From the NCBI GenBank assembly GCA_014529385.2, contig CM043968.1, forward strand, positions 129,557,018 through 129,621,017: a stretch of DNA of 64,000 bases, written 5' to 3'. Origin of the DNA: Adiantum capillus-veneris (Eukaryota; Streptophyta; Polypodiopsida; Polypodiales; Pteridaceae). Below are positions 1 to 10,822 of this stretch, in pieces; positions within the stretch are counted from its first letter, which is position 1; each line of letters begins with the position of its first letter. A program made the translations under genes and the position numbers. The notes under the pieces were generated by a model. The model was not told the origin of the DNA. It was given only the letters and a program-made list of their open reading frames with translations, and did not search any database.

Positions 1-848
1 CAAATTGAAACAAAATACCTATCAAACGAGGGCAATCATGTCTCAAATTAATGAAGCAATTCATCTCCACAGCCAACCAACTCATATTCTAGTTTTAGCA
101 TCTCGTATGATAGACAATCATTCTTCTTACTAAAAGCTACACAAAAAAACTAATTTTGGAAAAATTTACTCTCACAACCAGGGGTACTTGAGGAATTTTG
201 GAAAATTTGAAGGGCATTTTTAGAATTCACGACATAATATGGGGGTATTTTGGGAAAATTTTAAATTTGAGGGGTATTTTGGTAATTATCCCTAGATAAA
301 ATTATAGCTACTATCTAGAGGTGAATGATTAACATAGTGAACCCCATTAGCTTGAAGAGTTTTGAGCCAATCAATACAAAGCATTTGCAAGGTAGACCTT
401 CATGCAAGAGATTAGCTTGCACTATTCTACATCTCGTAGAAGCCAAGGACAAACAACTCTCTTCTCCATAAGGAGACGACTATATCAAGTAAGATAGAGG
501 AAAGATAGCTCCTCTGGTTTTGACAAGAGGGTATGGGGAAGTAAAACTTGCATATGGTATCATATCACAAGGTTGTGCCAAGTTAATTAATAGGAGTCTA
601 ATTAACAGCCTTGTGCAAGAGAGAGGGAGAGAAAGAGAGAGTAAGAGGAGCCGAGATAGCGAGAGAGAGAACGAGATAGACTCACCTAAATTACGATACG
701 TTTAGGACTCTTTAACAAATCAAAAACTTAGCTATTATCATCTATATATAGGAGAGAGAGAGAGATAGCGCATATGAATACTACCAATCATTATATTTTC
801 GTTAGATAAGCTCGTTAGGTTTTGCTAGTTTATTATAATGTCACGCTC

Positions 849-850
<2 letters not shown>
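1..850. other. AT-rich intergenic DNA, no gene seen
   Basis: No coding or RNA gene was recognised. Around 180-290 a short phrase of the type GGGGTATTTTGG recurs two or three times with variation, suggesting a decayed local tandem repeat. The stretch becomes purine-rich with GAGA runs from about 620, leading into the microsatellites that follow. Confidence 0.5.

Positions 851-914
<64 letters not shown>
851..914. repeat. (GA)n microsatellite
   Basis: An uninterrupted GA dinucleotide run of about 64 bases. Open frames across it encode only Arg-Glu or Ser-Leu alternation and are not genes. Confidence 0.97.
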
Positions 915-918
<4 letters not shown>

Positions 919-1021
919 CTAAAGTGTGATAGAACACACACGTGCATGCGCACACACACACATGACTTTAAAGTGTGATAGAATAGACACACACAGACAC
1001 ACACATAGGGATAGAGACAGA

Positions 1022-1027
<6 letters not shown>

Positions 1028-1078
<51 letters not shown>
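1028..1078. repeat. (GA)n microsatellite
   Basis: A second GA run of about 50 bases, separated from the first by CA/AC-rich simple sequence (about 940-1005). It is followed by imperfect GAGA and TATA-type simple sequence to about 1200. Confidence 0.95.
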
Positions 1079-1087
<9 letters not shown>

Positions 1088-1576
1088 GAGAAAGATATAT
1101 ATATAGAGATAGGGGGAGAGAGAACAAAACGATATAAAGAGATAAAGAGGTGAAGAGAGGGAGAGAGACAATTGGGCAAATAGAGAGGAGAGAGAGACAG
1201 TTGGACAAATATAGATTGTCTATAAATATAGGCTTGGGTGACAGCTGAAATAAATTTGGATAACCTGTAAGCTCTGAAAGATTCTCTGAGTGATGGCTTC
1301 AGTCTCTTCATGCAAGGTGATTTTGTTCTTGAATACTTTTTAGTAGTGAACCTTTGTTACTTGATTGCCTTGCAAGATTTGCAATTGTCCTACCCCTATG
1401 TTAGATCGAGGATTCAATTGGATCGTGAAATAGCAAAGAAATCTCCCTCCAAAAAGCTCTCTCCAACAAAGGGCACGGAAAGCTTTTTCCTTACAAATAC
1501 TACTCCAGTGAAAGGATTAGAAAAGATCCCTCAAAAGCTCCCTCCAAAAGCTCTCTCCATTCCCATCCCCCAGTCA

Positions 1577-2802
1577 GACATTGTTACTGCTTTCTTGAAT
1601 GGTGACATATTTGAGGAAGTTTATGTAATGCAGCCTCGCGGGTTTGTCAAGACAGGACAAGAGGATAATGTGTGCAAATGTAACAAAGCTTTGTATGGGT
1701 TGAAGCAATCTCCTCATGATTGGTATGAGAAGGCTGACATTCATTTGATCAAACGAGGCTTTCGTAATAGTCCAATAGAAAGCACATTTTATGTAAAGCA
1801 TGAGGGTGATGTACTTCTCATTGTGGTTCTTTATGTAGATGATTTGCTGGATCACTGGACCAAATGAGAGACATTTTGCTGAATGTAAGGCTGATTTGAA
1901 TGCTACTTTCAAGATGAAAAATTTGGGACTGTTGCATCATTACTTGGGTATACAATTTAAGCAGTGTGATGGTGGTATTGCTTTGTGTCAGAAAAGTTAG
2001 ATAGAGCCGTTGCTATGTAAATTTGGACTTGAGGATTGCAACCCTATTGCCACTCCCATGGAAACAGGTTTAAAATTGAGTCTTCATGATGCTTGTGATC
2101 CTGCAGATGTCACTCTTTACCGAACTGTTGTTGGATGCCACATTTATGTATGCAGCACGTGGCCAGATATTCAATTTGCAGTCTCACAGGTCAGTAGATT
2201 TATCCATAGCCCAGGTCAAAACATTGGCAGGTTATCAAGAGGATTTTCCGCTACTTTAGTGGCACTTTACATCTTGGCTTGTTTTATCCCAAGGGGGATC
2301 ATTGCCGCCAGACTTACATGCTTTTTCGGACTCAAATTGGGCTGGTTGTTTTGACACGCGAGCGTCCACAAGTCGTTTTTGTTTCATGCTTGGCAGTTCA
2401 TGTATATCATGGTTGAGCAAGAAGCAACCTACTGTGGCCACTTCTAGTTGTGAGGCTGAGTACAGGGCAGTCTTCACAGCTACGATTGAGTGTGTATGGC
2501 TCAGACGTCTTATGGATGATTTGGGTGTTGGACATGACACTGCCAACACTATCTACACTGACAGTCAGAGCGCATTGGGAGTTGCGAGGAACACAGTTTT
2601 TCATTCTCGCACAAAGTACATTGAGGTGCATTACCACTATGTGAGGGAGAGTCTCTCAACAGGAGAGATCAGCTTGGCTTATGTGCCAACACAGGAAAAC
2701 CTTGCAGATCTTTTCACAAAGGGTGCATTGTCTCGTGAGAAGTTCGAAGCTTTCCACAAAGCTTTCGGCTTACTCCCCTTTGTGGATTGGTCATGTCCTT
2801 AG
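1577..2802 (+). pseudogene. Copia pol remnant: reverse transcriptase and RNase H
   Basis: Reading in several frames gives the order expected for the C-terminal half of copia Pol. First comes an RT start of the type D-I-V-T-A-F-L-N-G-D, then the ALYGLKQSPHDW block, then the active-site motif LYVDDLL near 1840. The RNase H domain runs from about 2310 to 2802 with FSDSNWAGC, CEAEYRAV and TDSQSALGV, ending in the usual NLADLFTK motif. Breaks seen: an extra base just after VDDLL (about 1850), an in-frame TAG at 1998-2000, and a further frame change near 2240-2300. The RNase H part is still open for about 166 codons. It cannot make a functional Pol. Assignment to copia rather than gypsy follows from the VDD motif and RNase H type. 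Confidence 0.88.
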
Positions 2803-2852
2803 GGCATGGAACTTCCCTTTACTCATGTGCTATCTCTCGTTCAACGCATCAC

Positions 2853-2865
2853 TCTAGAGGGGATG
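2853..2865 (+). other. Polypurine tract of copia remnant
   Basis: CTAGAGGGGATG lies directly before the TGTTACC start of the LTR. This is the expected plus-strand primer position and purine content. Confidence 0.7.
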
Positions 2866-3093
2866 TGTTACCATATACATGAGGTAGTGATGTGTGTGAA
2901 CACACTTAGGACCGCCGGGGCATGTTTTCCCTCACTAGGTGGTTTTTCCCCCCGTGCATGATATATACACCCATCATTCTAGGGCTATCTATCTTTCCAT
3001 TGCACACTAAGTAATACACTTGTTGTTGTGTGCCTTTAGCTTCCTTCATCTTATCCAAGCTGTGTATGTTTTCCTACAACCCTAATTCTAACA
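2866..3093 (+). repeat. 3' LTR of copia remnant (228 bp)
   Basis: The repeat begins TGTTACC and ends TTCTAACA, the TG...CA form of LTRs, and follows a polypurine tract. Its reverse complement aligns along its length with 9902-10114, sharing for example the block TGATGTGTGTGAACACACTT and the CTAGGGCTATCT block. It contains an ATATATACACCC stretch that may be the TATA region. Confidence 0.82.
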
Positions 3094-5274
3094 TTACCCA
3101 TACTTATGCATTCGAATCTACTGCCACATGCACTCTAATAACACACGATTAGTCTTAAACTTACGCTTCAATTCTCCCTCAAGAAGGATTTCATTTGCCA
3201 AGTGAAAGGGGAAATTCAAGGTCTATCTCTCCCAGCTAACAAACAACTCTTGGCCAAGCGATGATTCCATAATTTTCCTAAAATCCACATCATAGATACT
3301 CAAAAGGACTCTAGAGATTGTTCAAATATTTGCCATAGCCTCAGGCTTTAAATGCAGCATCAAGAAGTCAAGGGGAATCTCCCTTTTAGAGAATGATTCT
3401 TTAAAATGCGGAAATTCGTTCAGGCTGCCACGTCAATATTCAGTGCAAAATTTGAAAATCCGTACAACAATGCCACATCATCAATTGAGAACTCAATTCT
3501 TCTGTGTGTGCTACCAATTTTAATCTCTTTAGGTCACTTAGGCCCCATCGAATGGGGTTCCATAAGTTGGTGGGAACTCCTCTTAAAAAATAGGCCACTT
3601 GATAAAACTGCAAGACCATGTGGTTGTACAGGCTTTGACTGAGATGAGGACCTCCAGTCGCGTGCACACCCCCAACCAGCGGGGTGCTGCCGACTCCGGA
3701 GGGGTGTCCACTCTGCAGGGATAATCTCTGAAATGTCTTGGCACATGCTCTGCACTCCTCTCATGCCACGTAGTTGAATGTCCTACATCTCCTCGGGAAG
3801 AATGGAGAACTGCAGCCTGTCGCCAAAAGAATGGGTTGGACCCGCTTCCATGGACCCCCAAGAGATGTGAGGCCTACTACCAACCAAGTGACCTCGCCGT
3901 CATAGTAACAAGAAACGGTGTTTCGGGGCCCTGAAATGGAAATGTCATCCCCACTACCTCCCTTAGAGGAGTTGGTTGGCGTATTTGTCCCCCTTCTCTT
4001 AGCCCGTCATCTATTCCTCCGTAAGAGAAGGAGCGTGTTGATACATTCTAGTCCTTCAGTAAGGTTTTGAGCTATTAGTTTTTCTCACCTAAGCGTATTC
4101 TCCTCTCTTGGTTGATTTGAGCTTCTATGTTAACTCGGTCCACACCACTCAGACACTCCTCTGATGATTCCACACACGTCTAATAGACACAACCTTGGTC
4201 CATTCCACTCATACACTCCTCTAATAATTCCACACTTCTAATATACAAAACCTTGACTTCTTAGATATTCATGATATCTTAGGGAATTTAATTTTATGTT
4301 TTTATCATCTTTTTGGTTGTTGTCGTCGTTTTCTTTTGCTTGTTTGTTTTTTAAATGTTCTTAAAAAAAAAAAAAGGACTCGCCCTAAATATTTTTCTAT
4401 TTAAGATCAACTTCCACTAATTGTAAAATATGTTGGTCTATGAAAACCACACCTTTGTTAGTACTAGTTATCACTCTTAAGGACTAGGGGGTGGCATTGA
4501 GGGACTGACATTGCCCTACAGGTTAAGTGTCCTAACAAAACTGTCTACACCTTGAACTTTACTAGAAGAAAGTCGACAAGTCCTTTAAAATAAAACAATA
4601 ACTCTTTCCCTTCCTCAATCACAAATTCCTCGTGAGTACATAAAAATACCCTAATAAGAACATAATAGTTAAGAACTGTCATTGAAAATAATTATAAATT
4701 CTAATTTTCAAACAACAAAGAGACATTAAGCATGCGCTACACTTTGGAAAGATGAGTTAACTAAGATGACCACATAATTATCATTAATATTTAAGAAAGC
4801 TTAGAATCAACAATGATCAAACTTCTTCCTATGATGATAGAAAACCACTCATCCCATTCGCGATGAGTTTCAGCCACTTTTTTAATCAAAGCAATGTCTA
4901 TAATCTGATTATTAACCTCCACTTGTCCATTAGGATGTGGATAACAGAATGTTGACTACGTCACCTCTCTCTCCTACCTACTTCATATGCTCACTTACAC
5001 TACACAAACACTCTCAGTATCTTACACATATACAAAGTGATGCTCTATCTCTCCTCTACCGTGCTCTCTTTCTATTCTCCTATTATTGCCTACACACACA
5101 TGCATTTTCTTGTATGCATATGCACACGCGCACACACACACACTCATACTCATAGAAAGCCCCTCCCTATGGTGCTCCCTCTCTACCTTGTCCTCTCTTG
5201 TTGTTATCTTCCTATACGTGCCACCTTCCTCTCTCTGTCTAATCACTTTTCCACACTCACATACTCTTATGTAT

Positions 5275-5275
<1 letters not shown>
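3094..5275. other. No gene recognised; weak minus-strand coding-like patch
   Basis: No transposon domain was recognised. On the minus strand about 3440-3860 several frames stay open, and one reads RLQFSILPEEM followed by RDIQLRGMRGVQSMC across a stop. This looks protein-like but matches no family I know, so it may be a decayed gene or retroelement gag. The rest (3860-5275) is AT-rich and then pyrimidine-rich, with CA/CT simple sequence from about 4960. Confidence 0.4.

Positions 5276-5342
<67 letters not shown>
5276..5342. repeat. (CT)n microsatellite
   Basis: A pure CT run of about 66 bases. Confidence 0.97.
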
Positions 5343-5344
<2 letters not shown>

Positions 5345-5481
5345 CTAATTTTTTGGCCCATAAAATCCAAGTAATGAATCATTCTAGGGTTGACCCCACT
5401 TCCTAGGGATACCTTCTCACATGCATTTGGACTCTTGTGAGTTGCACTACACCTTGTATTACTCATAAGCCTAGCTTATGG

Positions 5482-5490
5482 CTATAAATA
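5482..5490 (+). promoter_or_regulatory. Possible TATA box of an LTR-like segment
   Basis: CTATAAATAG lies in a stretch (about 5400-5640) that reads like the promoter end of a plant LTR, followed by a pyrimidine-rich leader. No LTR partner, primer-binding site or target duplication was found, so this is a weak call based on the motif alone. Confidence 0.2.
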
Positions 5491-5696
5491 GAGCTAATTT
5501 TTACATTCTTTGATCTTGTTCAATAAGAAAGTTTCTCTTTATTTTCTCTTGTTATGTGTATTATCTTAAGTTAATCATGAATGCTACTTTGCTTGGTCCT
5601 CCATAGGCCTCCACAGAGGTTTGGTGTAGATTTAAGTCAACTAATTTATCTCAAAAAAAATAAATCATAGGTTTTAACTTTTTAATTCACCATTTT

Positions 5697-6100
5697 CTAT
5701 TTTATTGCATGCTCAACAGTAGGCAAAACATCTCTAGTAGAAGAGCTACTAGAACCCACAGCATCATCCATAGGACCTATATCCACAAGAGTTCGTCTTA
5801 CATCATAACCACACACAATGTTCCAAATGGCCTTTGCAACAAGGACATGTTGCATCATGTATGTCCAAAGTGGGTAGTTATCACCATCCAATTTGTCCTC
5901 AAAAGACAACATGCAAAAAACATTATTGTTGTGAGCCAAGGTAGGTGCCTGTCCTTGATGCAAAAGTTGCATGTACAGAAGAAAATTTGCATAAAACCAA
6001 CCTATGCTATATAACACAACCCACATCAAACTACAAAGTGCCCATTTTACAAAAAGAGTCTTCACCATTGGAAAACTTTCACAAAAGGACAAAATTGCCT
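5697..6100 (-). pseudogene. Copia gag N-terminal fragment
   Basis: The minus strand encodes a block reading KLDGDNYPLWTYMMQHVL then AKAIWNIVCGYD (from about 5905 downward). This is the conserved N-terminal Gag motif of copia elements, a domain that binds element RNA in the virus-like particle. The upstream leader sequence (about 6000-6110) resembles the leader of the copia fragment at 9540-9720, including a shared ACAAAATTGCCTA stretch, so both come from the same family. There is no linked LTR or pol here, so this is an isolated fragment. Confidence 0.75.
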
Positions 6101-7315
6101 ACACAGTGTTGCCAATAGGGGAACTAGATGCAAGGTACTAAACCCTCATGTAAAAACATTACTGAATCCAAAACCAAGGTGCCCAACTAGTGCCATAGTC
6201 AATCCACAGGAAACCCAACAATGAGCTACTACATTGGCAGAGAACCATCAAGGTAAAAAAATCTCCAGAAGCCCGAGCCTCATAGACAAGGATTGGAGTT
6301 GTGTGTGAAAATGGAGCTAACATCTGTTACTTAGCTCCAATTGATTGCAAATAAATGTGCAGCATGCCTCTCACCAAACTTGGAGCACAATAGAAAAACC
6401 TTTGCTTCAAAAAGGGGCCATACAAAGTTTTCTAAGCAAGTAAAACTCCAAGTGATGGTTTCTAACAACATGCAAGAAGAAGTAGTCCATGGACAACAAG
6501 ATGGAACAATGCTAGCACTTTAGAGAGGCTTCCACACCCTTCTTGTCTTGTAAAGGAAAATTAGAGCTACAACCACAAGTACCTCTAAATGCAAGTCCAA
6601 AGTAAATTGCGACTAAGTTCCAAACCACTAGCTCAAGGAGTTCCTTCCTTCAAACATTGCCAAAGCCACATACAAAGATAAAAGCTCCAATGGAGATTCT
6701 CAATCCCTCCCACCTTAAATTTTTCTATGCACTAACATCGACTAATCCAAGAGGCACACCCACACAAAACAAGGGCATTGTGGTACAACTTGCTTCTATT
6801 GCAACTTGATATTTGTCATTGAACCTATTGCAATAGGTTCAAAGACAAATCCACCATATAAAAAAGTTGGTAGGACACCCAAGCTATACCAACCTAAGTA
6901 CCCCTCAAAGTGTTACGATTGTCATAAGATAGATCAAATCCTTACCCCAAGACCAAAACAATTCTTGATTTGAAGATTAATAACCTGGCTAGGGCTTTGA
7001 GGCATCACACAAGTAGTGTGAGAGCTTCATTGAATGCCTTTTAACAAGAGGATTCATGACAATACTACACAAATGGGTGAAAGCATGTTTAGATGGTACC
7101 AAAAAGGAGTTTCTTGGACACCCCTTTGGAGAGAGAGAGAGAGGGGTGTGGGATTAGGGATTTCAAATGCTATAAGTAAAAGTATAAAGCCCTTTTGGAA
7201 AAGAGGGAGGGAATAAGGAGGCTTGGAATATTTTGAAGCATTTATAAGTAAAGACAAATATATAATTAAGGAAAATTTCCTTCCCATTAAACGAGTTGAA
7301 CACCCTCTCACCTCC
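6101..7315. other. No gene recognised
   Basis: Mixed-composition sequence with scattered short open frames and no recognisable domain. The first part may continue the leader of the copia fragment next to it. A short GAGAGA patch is present near 7130-7140. Confidence 0.4.
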
Positions 7316-7413
7316 ACTCCATCTCGACTCTGCAATGCTCTTTCAATGGGTCCTCTGTCCCTAGCACTATAGTGCTCTCTCAATGGGTCCCTCCATCCCT
7401 AGCATTGTAGTTG

Positions 7414-7472
<59 letters not shown>

Positions 7473-7539
7473 GACTCTACAATGCTCTCTCAATGGGTCT
7501 CTTTGTCCCTAGCATTGTAGGTGTGCCATCTCTCTCTCT

Positions 7540-7567
<28 letters not shown>
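7316..7567. repeat. Tandem duplication carrying (CT)n and a C-tract
   Basis: A phrase of the form CAATGCTCTCTCAATGGGTC...CCCTAGCATTGTAG...GTGCCATC is repeated about three times with variation. Copies two and three each end in a (CT)n run (about 7420-7470 and 7530-7546). The last run passes into a C homopolymer of about 20 bases ending near 7567. The microsatellite seems to have been duplicated with its flank. Confidence 0.75.
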
Positions 7568-7570
<3 letters not shown>

Positions 7571-7764
7571 CCCGAGCCCAAACTCTAGCTCTCTCCCTCC
7601 CTTTCCTTCCTTCCATAGGTCTCCCCTTGGGTGATGGGAAGCCCCATGGGGGGGCAAGTTTGACACAATAGCCTTCGACCACTACTCTTGTGTCATCTAC
7701 CCCATTTTAGCCACAAGGGCTTCTTCCTCCTCTACATGAACACACATGTATTCATCCATGTGCA

Positions 7765-8740
7765 ATGCTAGAGGCCTCTATGAAGTCCTCCGTGACTCAG
7801 TGCAATCCCGCCTCTGTGGAAGTCAAACCGGCACTTGTCATTAATAAACCTTCCTATTCTCTCAGGGAAGGTGGGAGTCACACGAGTTTCCAAGGGGGGC
7901 TTCCAAGAGGTGGTTTACGGAGGTCGATAATAAGCACTGCTTCTCACGCAAACCACAGGACAATGTCCACCCCCTGCACGCCAGCCCCTCCTCCATGCAA
8001 GAGATTTCTTATTGTGGTAGTAGCACCCTGGAAGTATCCCCTTGTCCACTAAGAAGCAAGAATCGTGATCCTTGAAGTTCAAATTCATGAGCTCGTTGAG
8101 GAAAATGTGGGTCTCAAACAATGCCTACAACAGCTTGAGAATGCAAAAGAAGCGGAGAGTCAAACTCTCCTTGCAAAAGCACAAGAGGTTGTAGCCTCTC
8201 TCAATGAGTCCGTCTCGATGGTCCAAAAGGAACAAAGTAACCCATAGAATCATGAAGAAAATCAAATTTGAGCTCCAGGCGGCCCTCCAGTAATGTCATC
8301 TACAAGAATTCCTCATACTCAGAGTTCGAATATGGGGACTCCCATCACCATGGTGTACTGACAAGGATACCTTTGAAGAAGCAATCACCAAGCTTAATGA
8401 CATACTCCAACCAGACACCATGGAACCTAGCACAATCTCTTGGATCAACAAGAAAAATAGACGCTTTCCATCAGGACAATGCACTCTTACCTTCAAGGAT
8501 AAAGAGGAGCGTTTGAGGCTATTACACCAACTCGCCTCCTCATGGGAACAAAGATCTAGATTATTGAAGAACTAACAATGAACCAACTCAAAATCAAGCA
8601 AGCGAGCTCAAGAAGATGCGTGACACCTACAAAAAAGGCAAATGGGCAGTCTACCAAAATGGACGAGCTATCTTCCAAGATTTTCAAACTCTAAAGAAGA
8701 CTTCTCTACATTCGGTTGAAGATAACCCTTAGAATTCTCT
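7765..8740 (+). pseudogene. LINE ORF1-like remnant (coiled coil, RRM-like region, C-terminal domain)
   Basis: In shifting frames the segment encodes a Leu/Glu-rich coiled-coil stretch (8065-8247, reading VEENVGLKQCLQQLENAKEA). Next is a region reading FEEAITKLNDILQ and RRFPSGQCTLTFKDKEERLR, then a C-terminal block reading IIEELTMNQLKIKQ and MRDTYKKGKWAVYQNGRAIF. The order coiled coil, RNA-recognition-like fold, basic C-terminal domain is that of LINE ORF1 RNA-binding proteins, which coat LINE RNA. Several frameshifts or stops separate the parts. The sequence differs from the ORF1 at 42,521, so it is a different LINE family. Family assignment is by pattern only. A capsid-like gene of another retroelement is the main alternative. 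Confidence 0.55.
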
Positions 8741-8849
8741 TCTCACTTTATCCCCCCTTATTCTCGTCTTATGTAAATTGTCTTGTGTGTCCCTACATAT
8801 GATTTTAAAAAGCTAGAATTTACCTTTTCTTTGAGTAGCAATAAAGGCA

Positions 8850-9538
8850 TGCTCAACTGAAAGCCCTGTTTTTCCTTGAAAGTGACTCTTGCAATATCAA
8901 TGTGCATAATGCATCAAACTTGACAACTTCAGGATTTCCTTGGGTCATAAGTCTCCAAGGACTAGCAAAAGACTAGTAAGAACCTGGCAAAGCATCAAGA
9001 ACAGTCTGCACAAGGGGACTGTCAAAAATGACTTCACATGCAAAAATAAGTTTCTCATTAAAATCCTTGATACCAATAAGGAAAGTTTCTATTTTATCTT
9101 CCTCATGCATAATCTTTGACTGCAGCTCTTAGAGTAGCAATGGAATTTTACCTTCATTGCGACTTGCATAAAGACTAGCTAGAATATCCCAAGACTATTT
9201 TGCAGATTTAGTTGAACAAATGTGAGGAGTAATAGTGCGCTTCACAGACAATGCAATCAATGCATGAGCCTGCACATCTCTAACATCCCAATGAGCCTCC
9301 GTTCAGTTGTAGGAAAAACAACACTAGCAGCAGCAATCCTGCCACCAAAACTTACTACATACTCAACATCGATTGTATCCTCAGAAACAAGGCGTACATC
9401 AATGCCTTTCACAACATTTCAAATGCCCTTTGACACAAGAACATGTTGCTTCATGTAAGCCCACATTGGGTAATTGTCCACATCCAATTTATTCACAACA
9501 GCAAACATCTTGAACATATCTGTGTTGTTGTCAGCCAT
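8850..9538 (-). pseudogene. Copia gag remnant
   Basis: From a minus-strand ATG at 9538 the frame reads MADNNTDMFKMFAVVNKLD, then DNYPMWAYMKQHVLVSKGI, the copia Gag N-terminus. After stops it continues with KIMHEEDKIETFLIGIKDFN and a VLDALPGSY-type block characteristic of the middle of copia Gag. At least four in-frame stops interrupt it. The homologous start is found at 5697-6100. It is non-functional. Confidence 0.8.
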
Positions 9539-9889
9539 GGCAAATGCCTACACCTGATGTGAAAACTACCCAAAAAGAGGAGAAGTGAAGCGGGACTAAT
9601 GCCTGCTATATAGCACAACCCAAAGAATACTGTAAGGGACCTGTTATGCAAAAAATAGCACTGACAAAAATTCACACAAAATGACAAAATTGCCTATACA
9701 GCATTACCTGTAGTGGAAATGAAGGCCGAAATGAGCTCAAATGGAAAATCTAATGAGACTAAGCTCTACAAGTACTTCCCAAAGTATTTGTTGACCTGCT
9801 GACGCTCACCAAAGCTCATTGAAATCTAAGAAAGTGAGAAGGCATATGTTGGCGATGTTGGTGACTAAGCCAGGGAGGATGCAACCTCC

Positions 9890-9901
9890 TCTGATACCAA
9901 T
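9890..9901 (-). other. Primer-binding site (initiator Met tRNA)
   Basis: The minus strand reads TTGGTATCAGAG immediately after the LTR end, the standard plant copia PBS complementary to the 3' end of initiator methionine tRNA. Confidence 0.85.
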
Positions 9902-10114
9902 TGTTGGAAATAGGGTTGCAAGGAAACACACACAACTTGTAGAAGGCATGCAACAAAGTGTATGTATTTCTTAGTACACAATGAAAGATAAGATAGCCCT
10001 AGCATGATGGGCGTATATACAATGCACGGGGAAAAAACCTCCTAGTGATGGAAAAAATTCCAAGGTGGTCCTAAGTGTGTTCACACACATCACTACCACA
10101 TGTGTATGGCAACA
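9902..10114 (-). repeat. 5' LTR of minus-strand copia fragment (213 bp)
   Basis: Read on the minus strand the repeat starts TGTTGCC and ends TTCCAACA, followed at once by the PBS. It aligns with the LTR at 2866-3093 over most of its length, with small indels. Confidence 0.85.
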
Positions 10115-10120
10115 ACTCTC

Positions 10121-10126
10121 TCACTC

Positions 10127-10198
<72 letters not shown>
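10121..10198. repeat. (CT)n microsatellite next to an LTR
   Basis: A CT run of about 78 bases begins within 10 bases of the outer end of the copia LTR. Confidence 0.95.
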
Positions 10199-10201
<3 letters not shown>

Positions 10202-10822
10202 CGTTCTCCCCTTGGTCTCTATGCTTCCGCGTCGTCGACTTTGACATGCCATTCTATTTTCTAGCCCGATTCTTCAATATGAATGTTGATATCAAGAATA
10301 TGCATAATTTTGTTGCTTCTAGACATGGGAAGGGTGAACACGATGCGACTGGTGCAACACTCAAAAGAGCTCTCGCACTTGAGTAGTTGAAATTTGATGG
10401 ATGGGTGTTGCATGACACTTTAACCATTGTTGCCTTCCTGAATGAAACCCTCACAAAACAATGTCCATAGATAGGCAAGAAATTCGATCATTTATTATGG
10501 GAGGTCGAGCTCGGTGATGTCCATAGAGACACGAAGTGGGATTGAATGCACATCAAAGGGTCTCGATCCTCTCACTATGTCAATGGGCTATAGTCAACAT
10601 TGAATAGGTGCAAGCATGCATGCAGAATGATGGTACTATGCCTCTCAACATATGCTAAAATTGCAAATAGGATGTGTAAACAAAAAGTGACAATTTATAG
10701 GTCAAACAAGTCAAGGGTGTGTGTACATGAGTGGGTGGGTGTAGTGCTTAGGTGCCTAGAGCAATGTGCATGAGAGAGAGATTGTAGGTTGTGTACATGA
10801 TTCCAAGGGAATTGGGTCCTAT
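10199..10822. other. Left flank of the large gag-only element; possible old LTR remnant
   Basis: No functional gene. A plus-strand patch at 10,240-10,460 reads HNFVASRHGKGEHDATGATL then LKRALALE, followed by a stop and QLKFDGWVLHDTLTIVAFLN. It looks protein-derived but I cannot name it. Bases about 10,610-10,755 resemble 29,725-29,840 in direct orientation, sharing a GCATGCAG(A/G)ATGATGGTACTA-type core and a later ATAGGTCAAACAAG-type block. These may be the ends of an older element into which the large element at 10,823 inserted. Confidence 0.35.

Larger units (their letters stand above)
1577..3093 (+). mobile_element. Ty1/copia retrotransposon, 3' half with 3' LTR (5' part missing)
   Basis: The segment holds a decayed copia reverse transcriptase and RNase H, a polypurine tract and one LTR. 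No gag, protease, integrase or 5' LTR of this copy was found upstream. The upstream join falls near 1577, where RT similarity begins abruptly. The LTR is clearly related to the minus-strand LTR at 9902-10114, so both are fragments of one copia family. Because one end is missing, no target-site duplication can be assigned. Confidence 0.85.
8850..10114 (-). mobile_element. Ty1/copia retrotransposon, 5' part (LTR, PBS, gag), minus strand
   Basis: Reading the minus strand there is a 213-bp LTR, a Met-tRNA primer-binding site, a leader of about 350 bases and a gag remnant that stops abruptly near 8850. Protease, integrase and RT are absent. The LTR matches that of the copia fragment at 2866-3093, so these are two truncated insertions of one family in opposite orientation. 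The outer end of the LTR nearly touches the (CT)n tract at 10,121. Confidence 0.85.

Noticed and set aside
825-1311. Long open frames on both strands over the GA/CT tracts
   Set aside because: They encode only Ser-Leu, Arg-Glu or His-Thr alternation produced by the microsatellite. The same applies to frames at 5,022-5,406, 10,075-10,200, 30,253-30,520, 38,851-39,720, 40,598-40,997, 46,830-47,600 and 52,686-52,870.
3440-3861. Four overlapping minus-strand frames as a host gene
   Set aside because: No start context, domain or consistent frame. One interrupted patch looks protein-like but is too decayed to name.
5400-5690. Complete solo LTR with TATA box
   Set aside because: No TG...CA limits, partner copy or target duplication could be established, so only a weak TATA call was kept.
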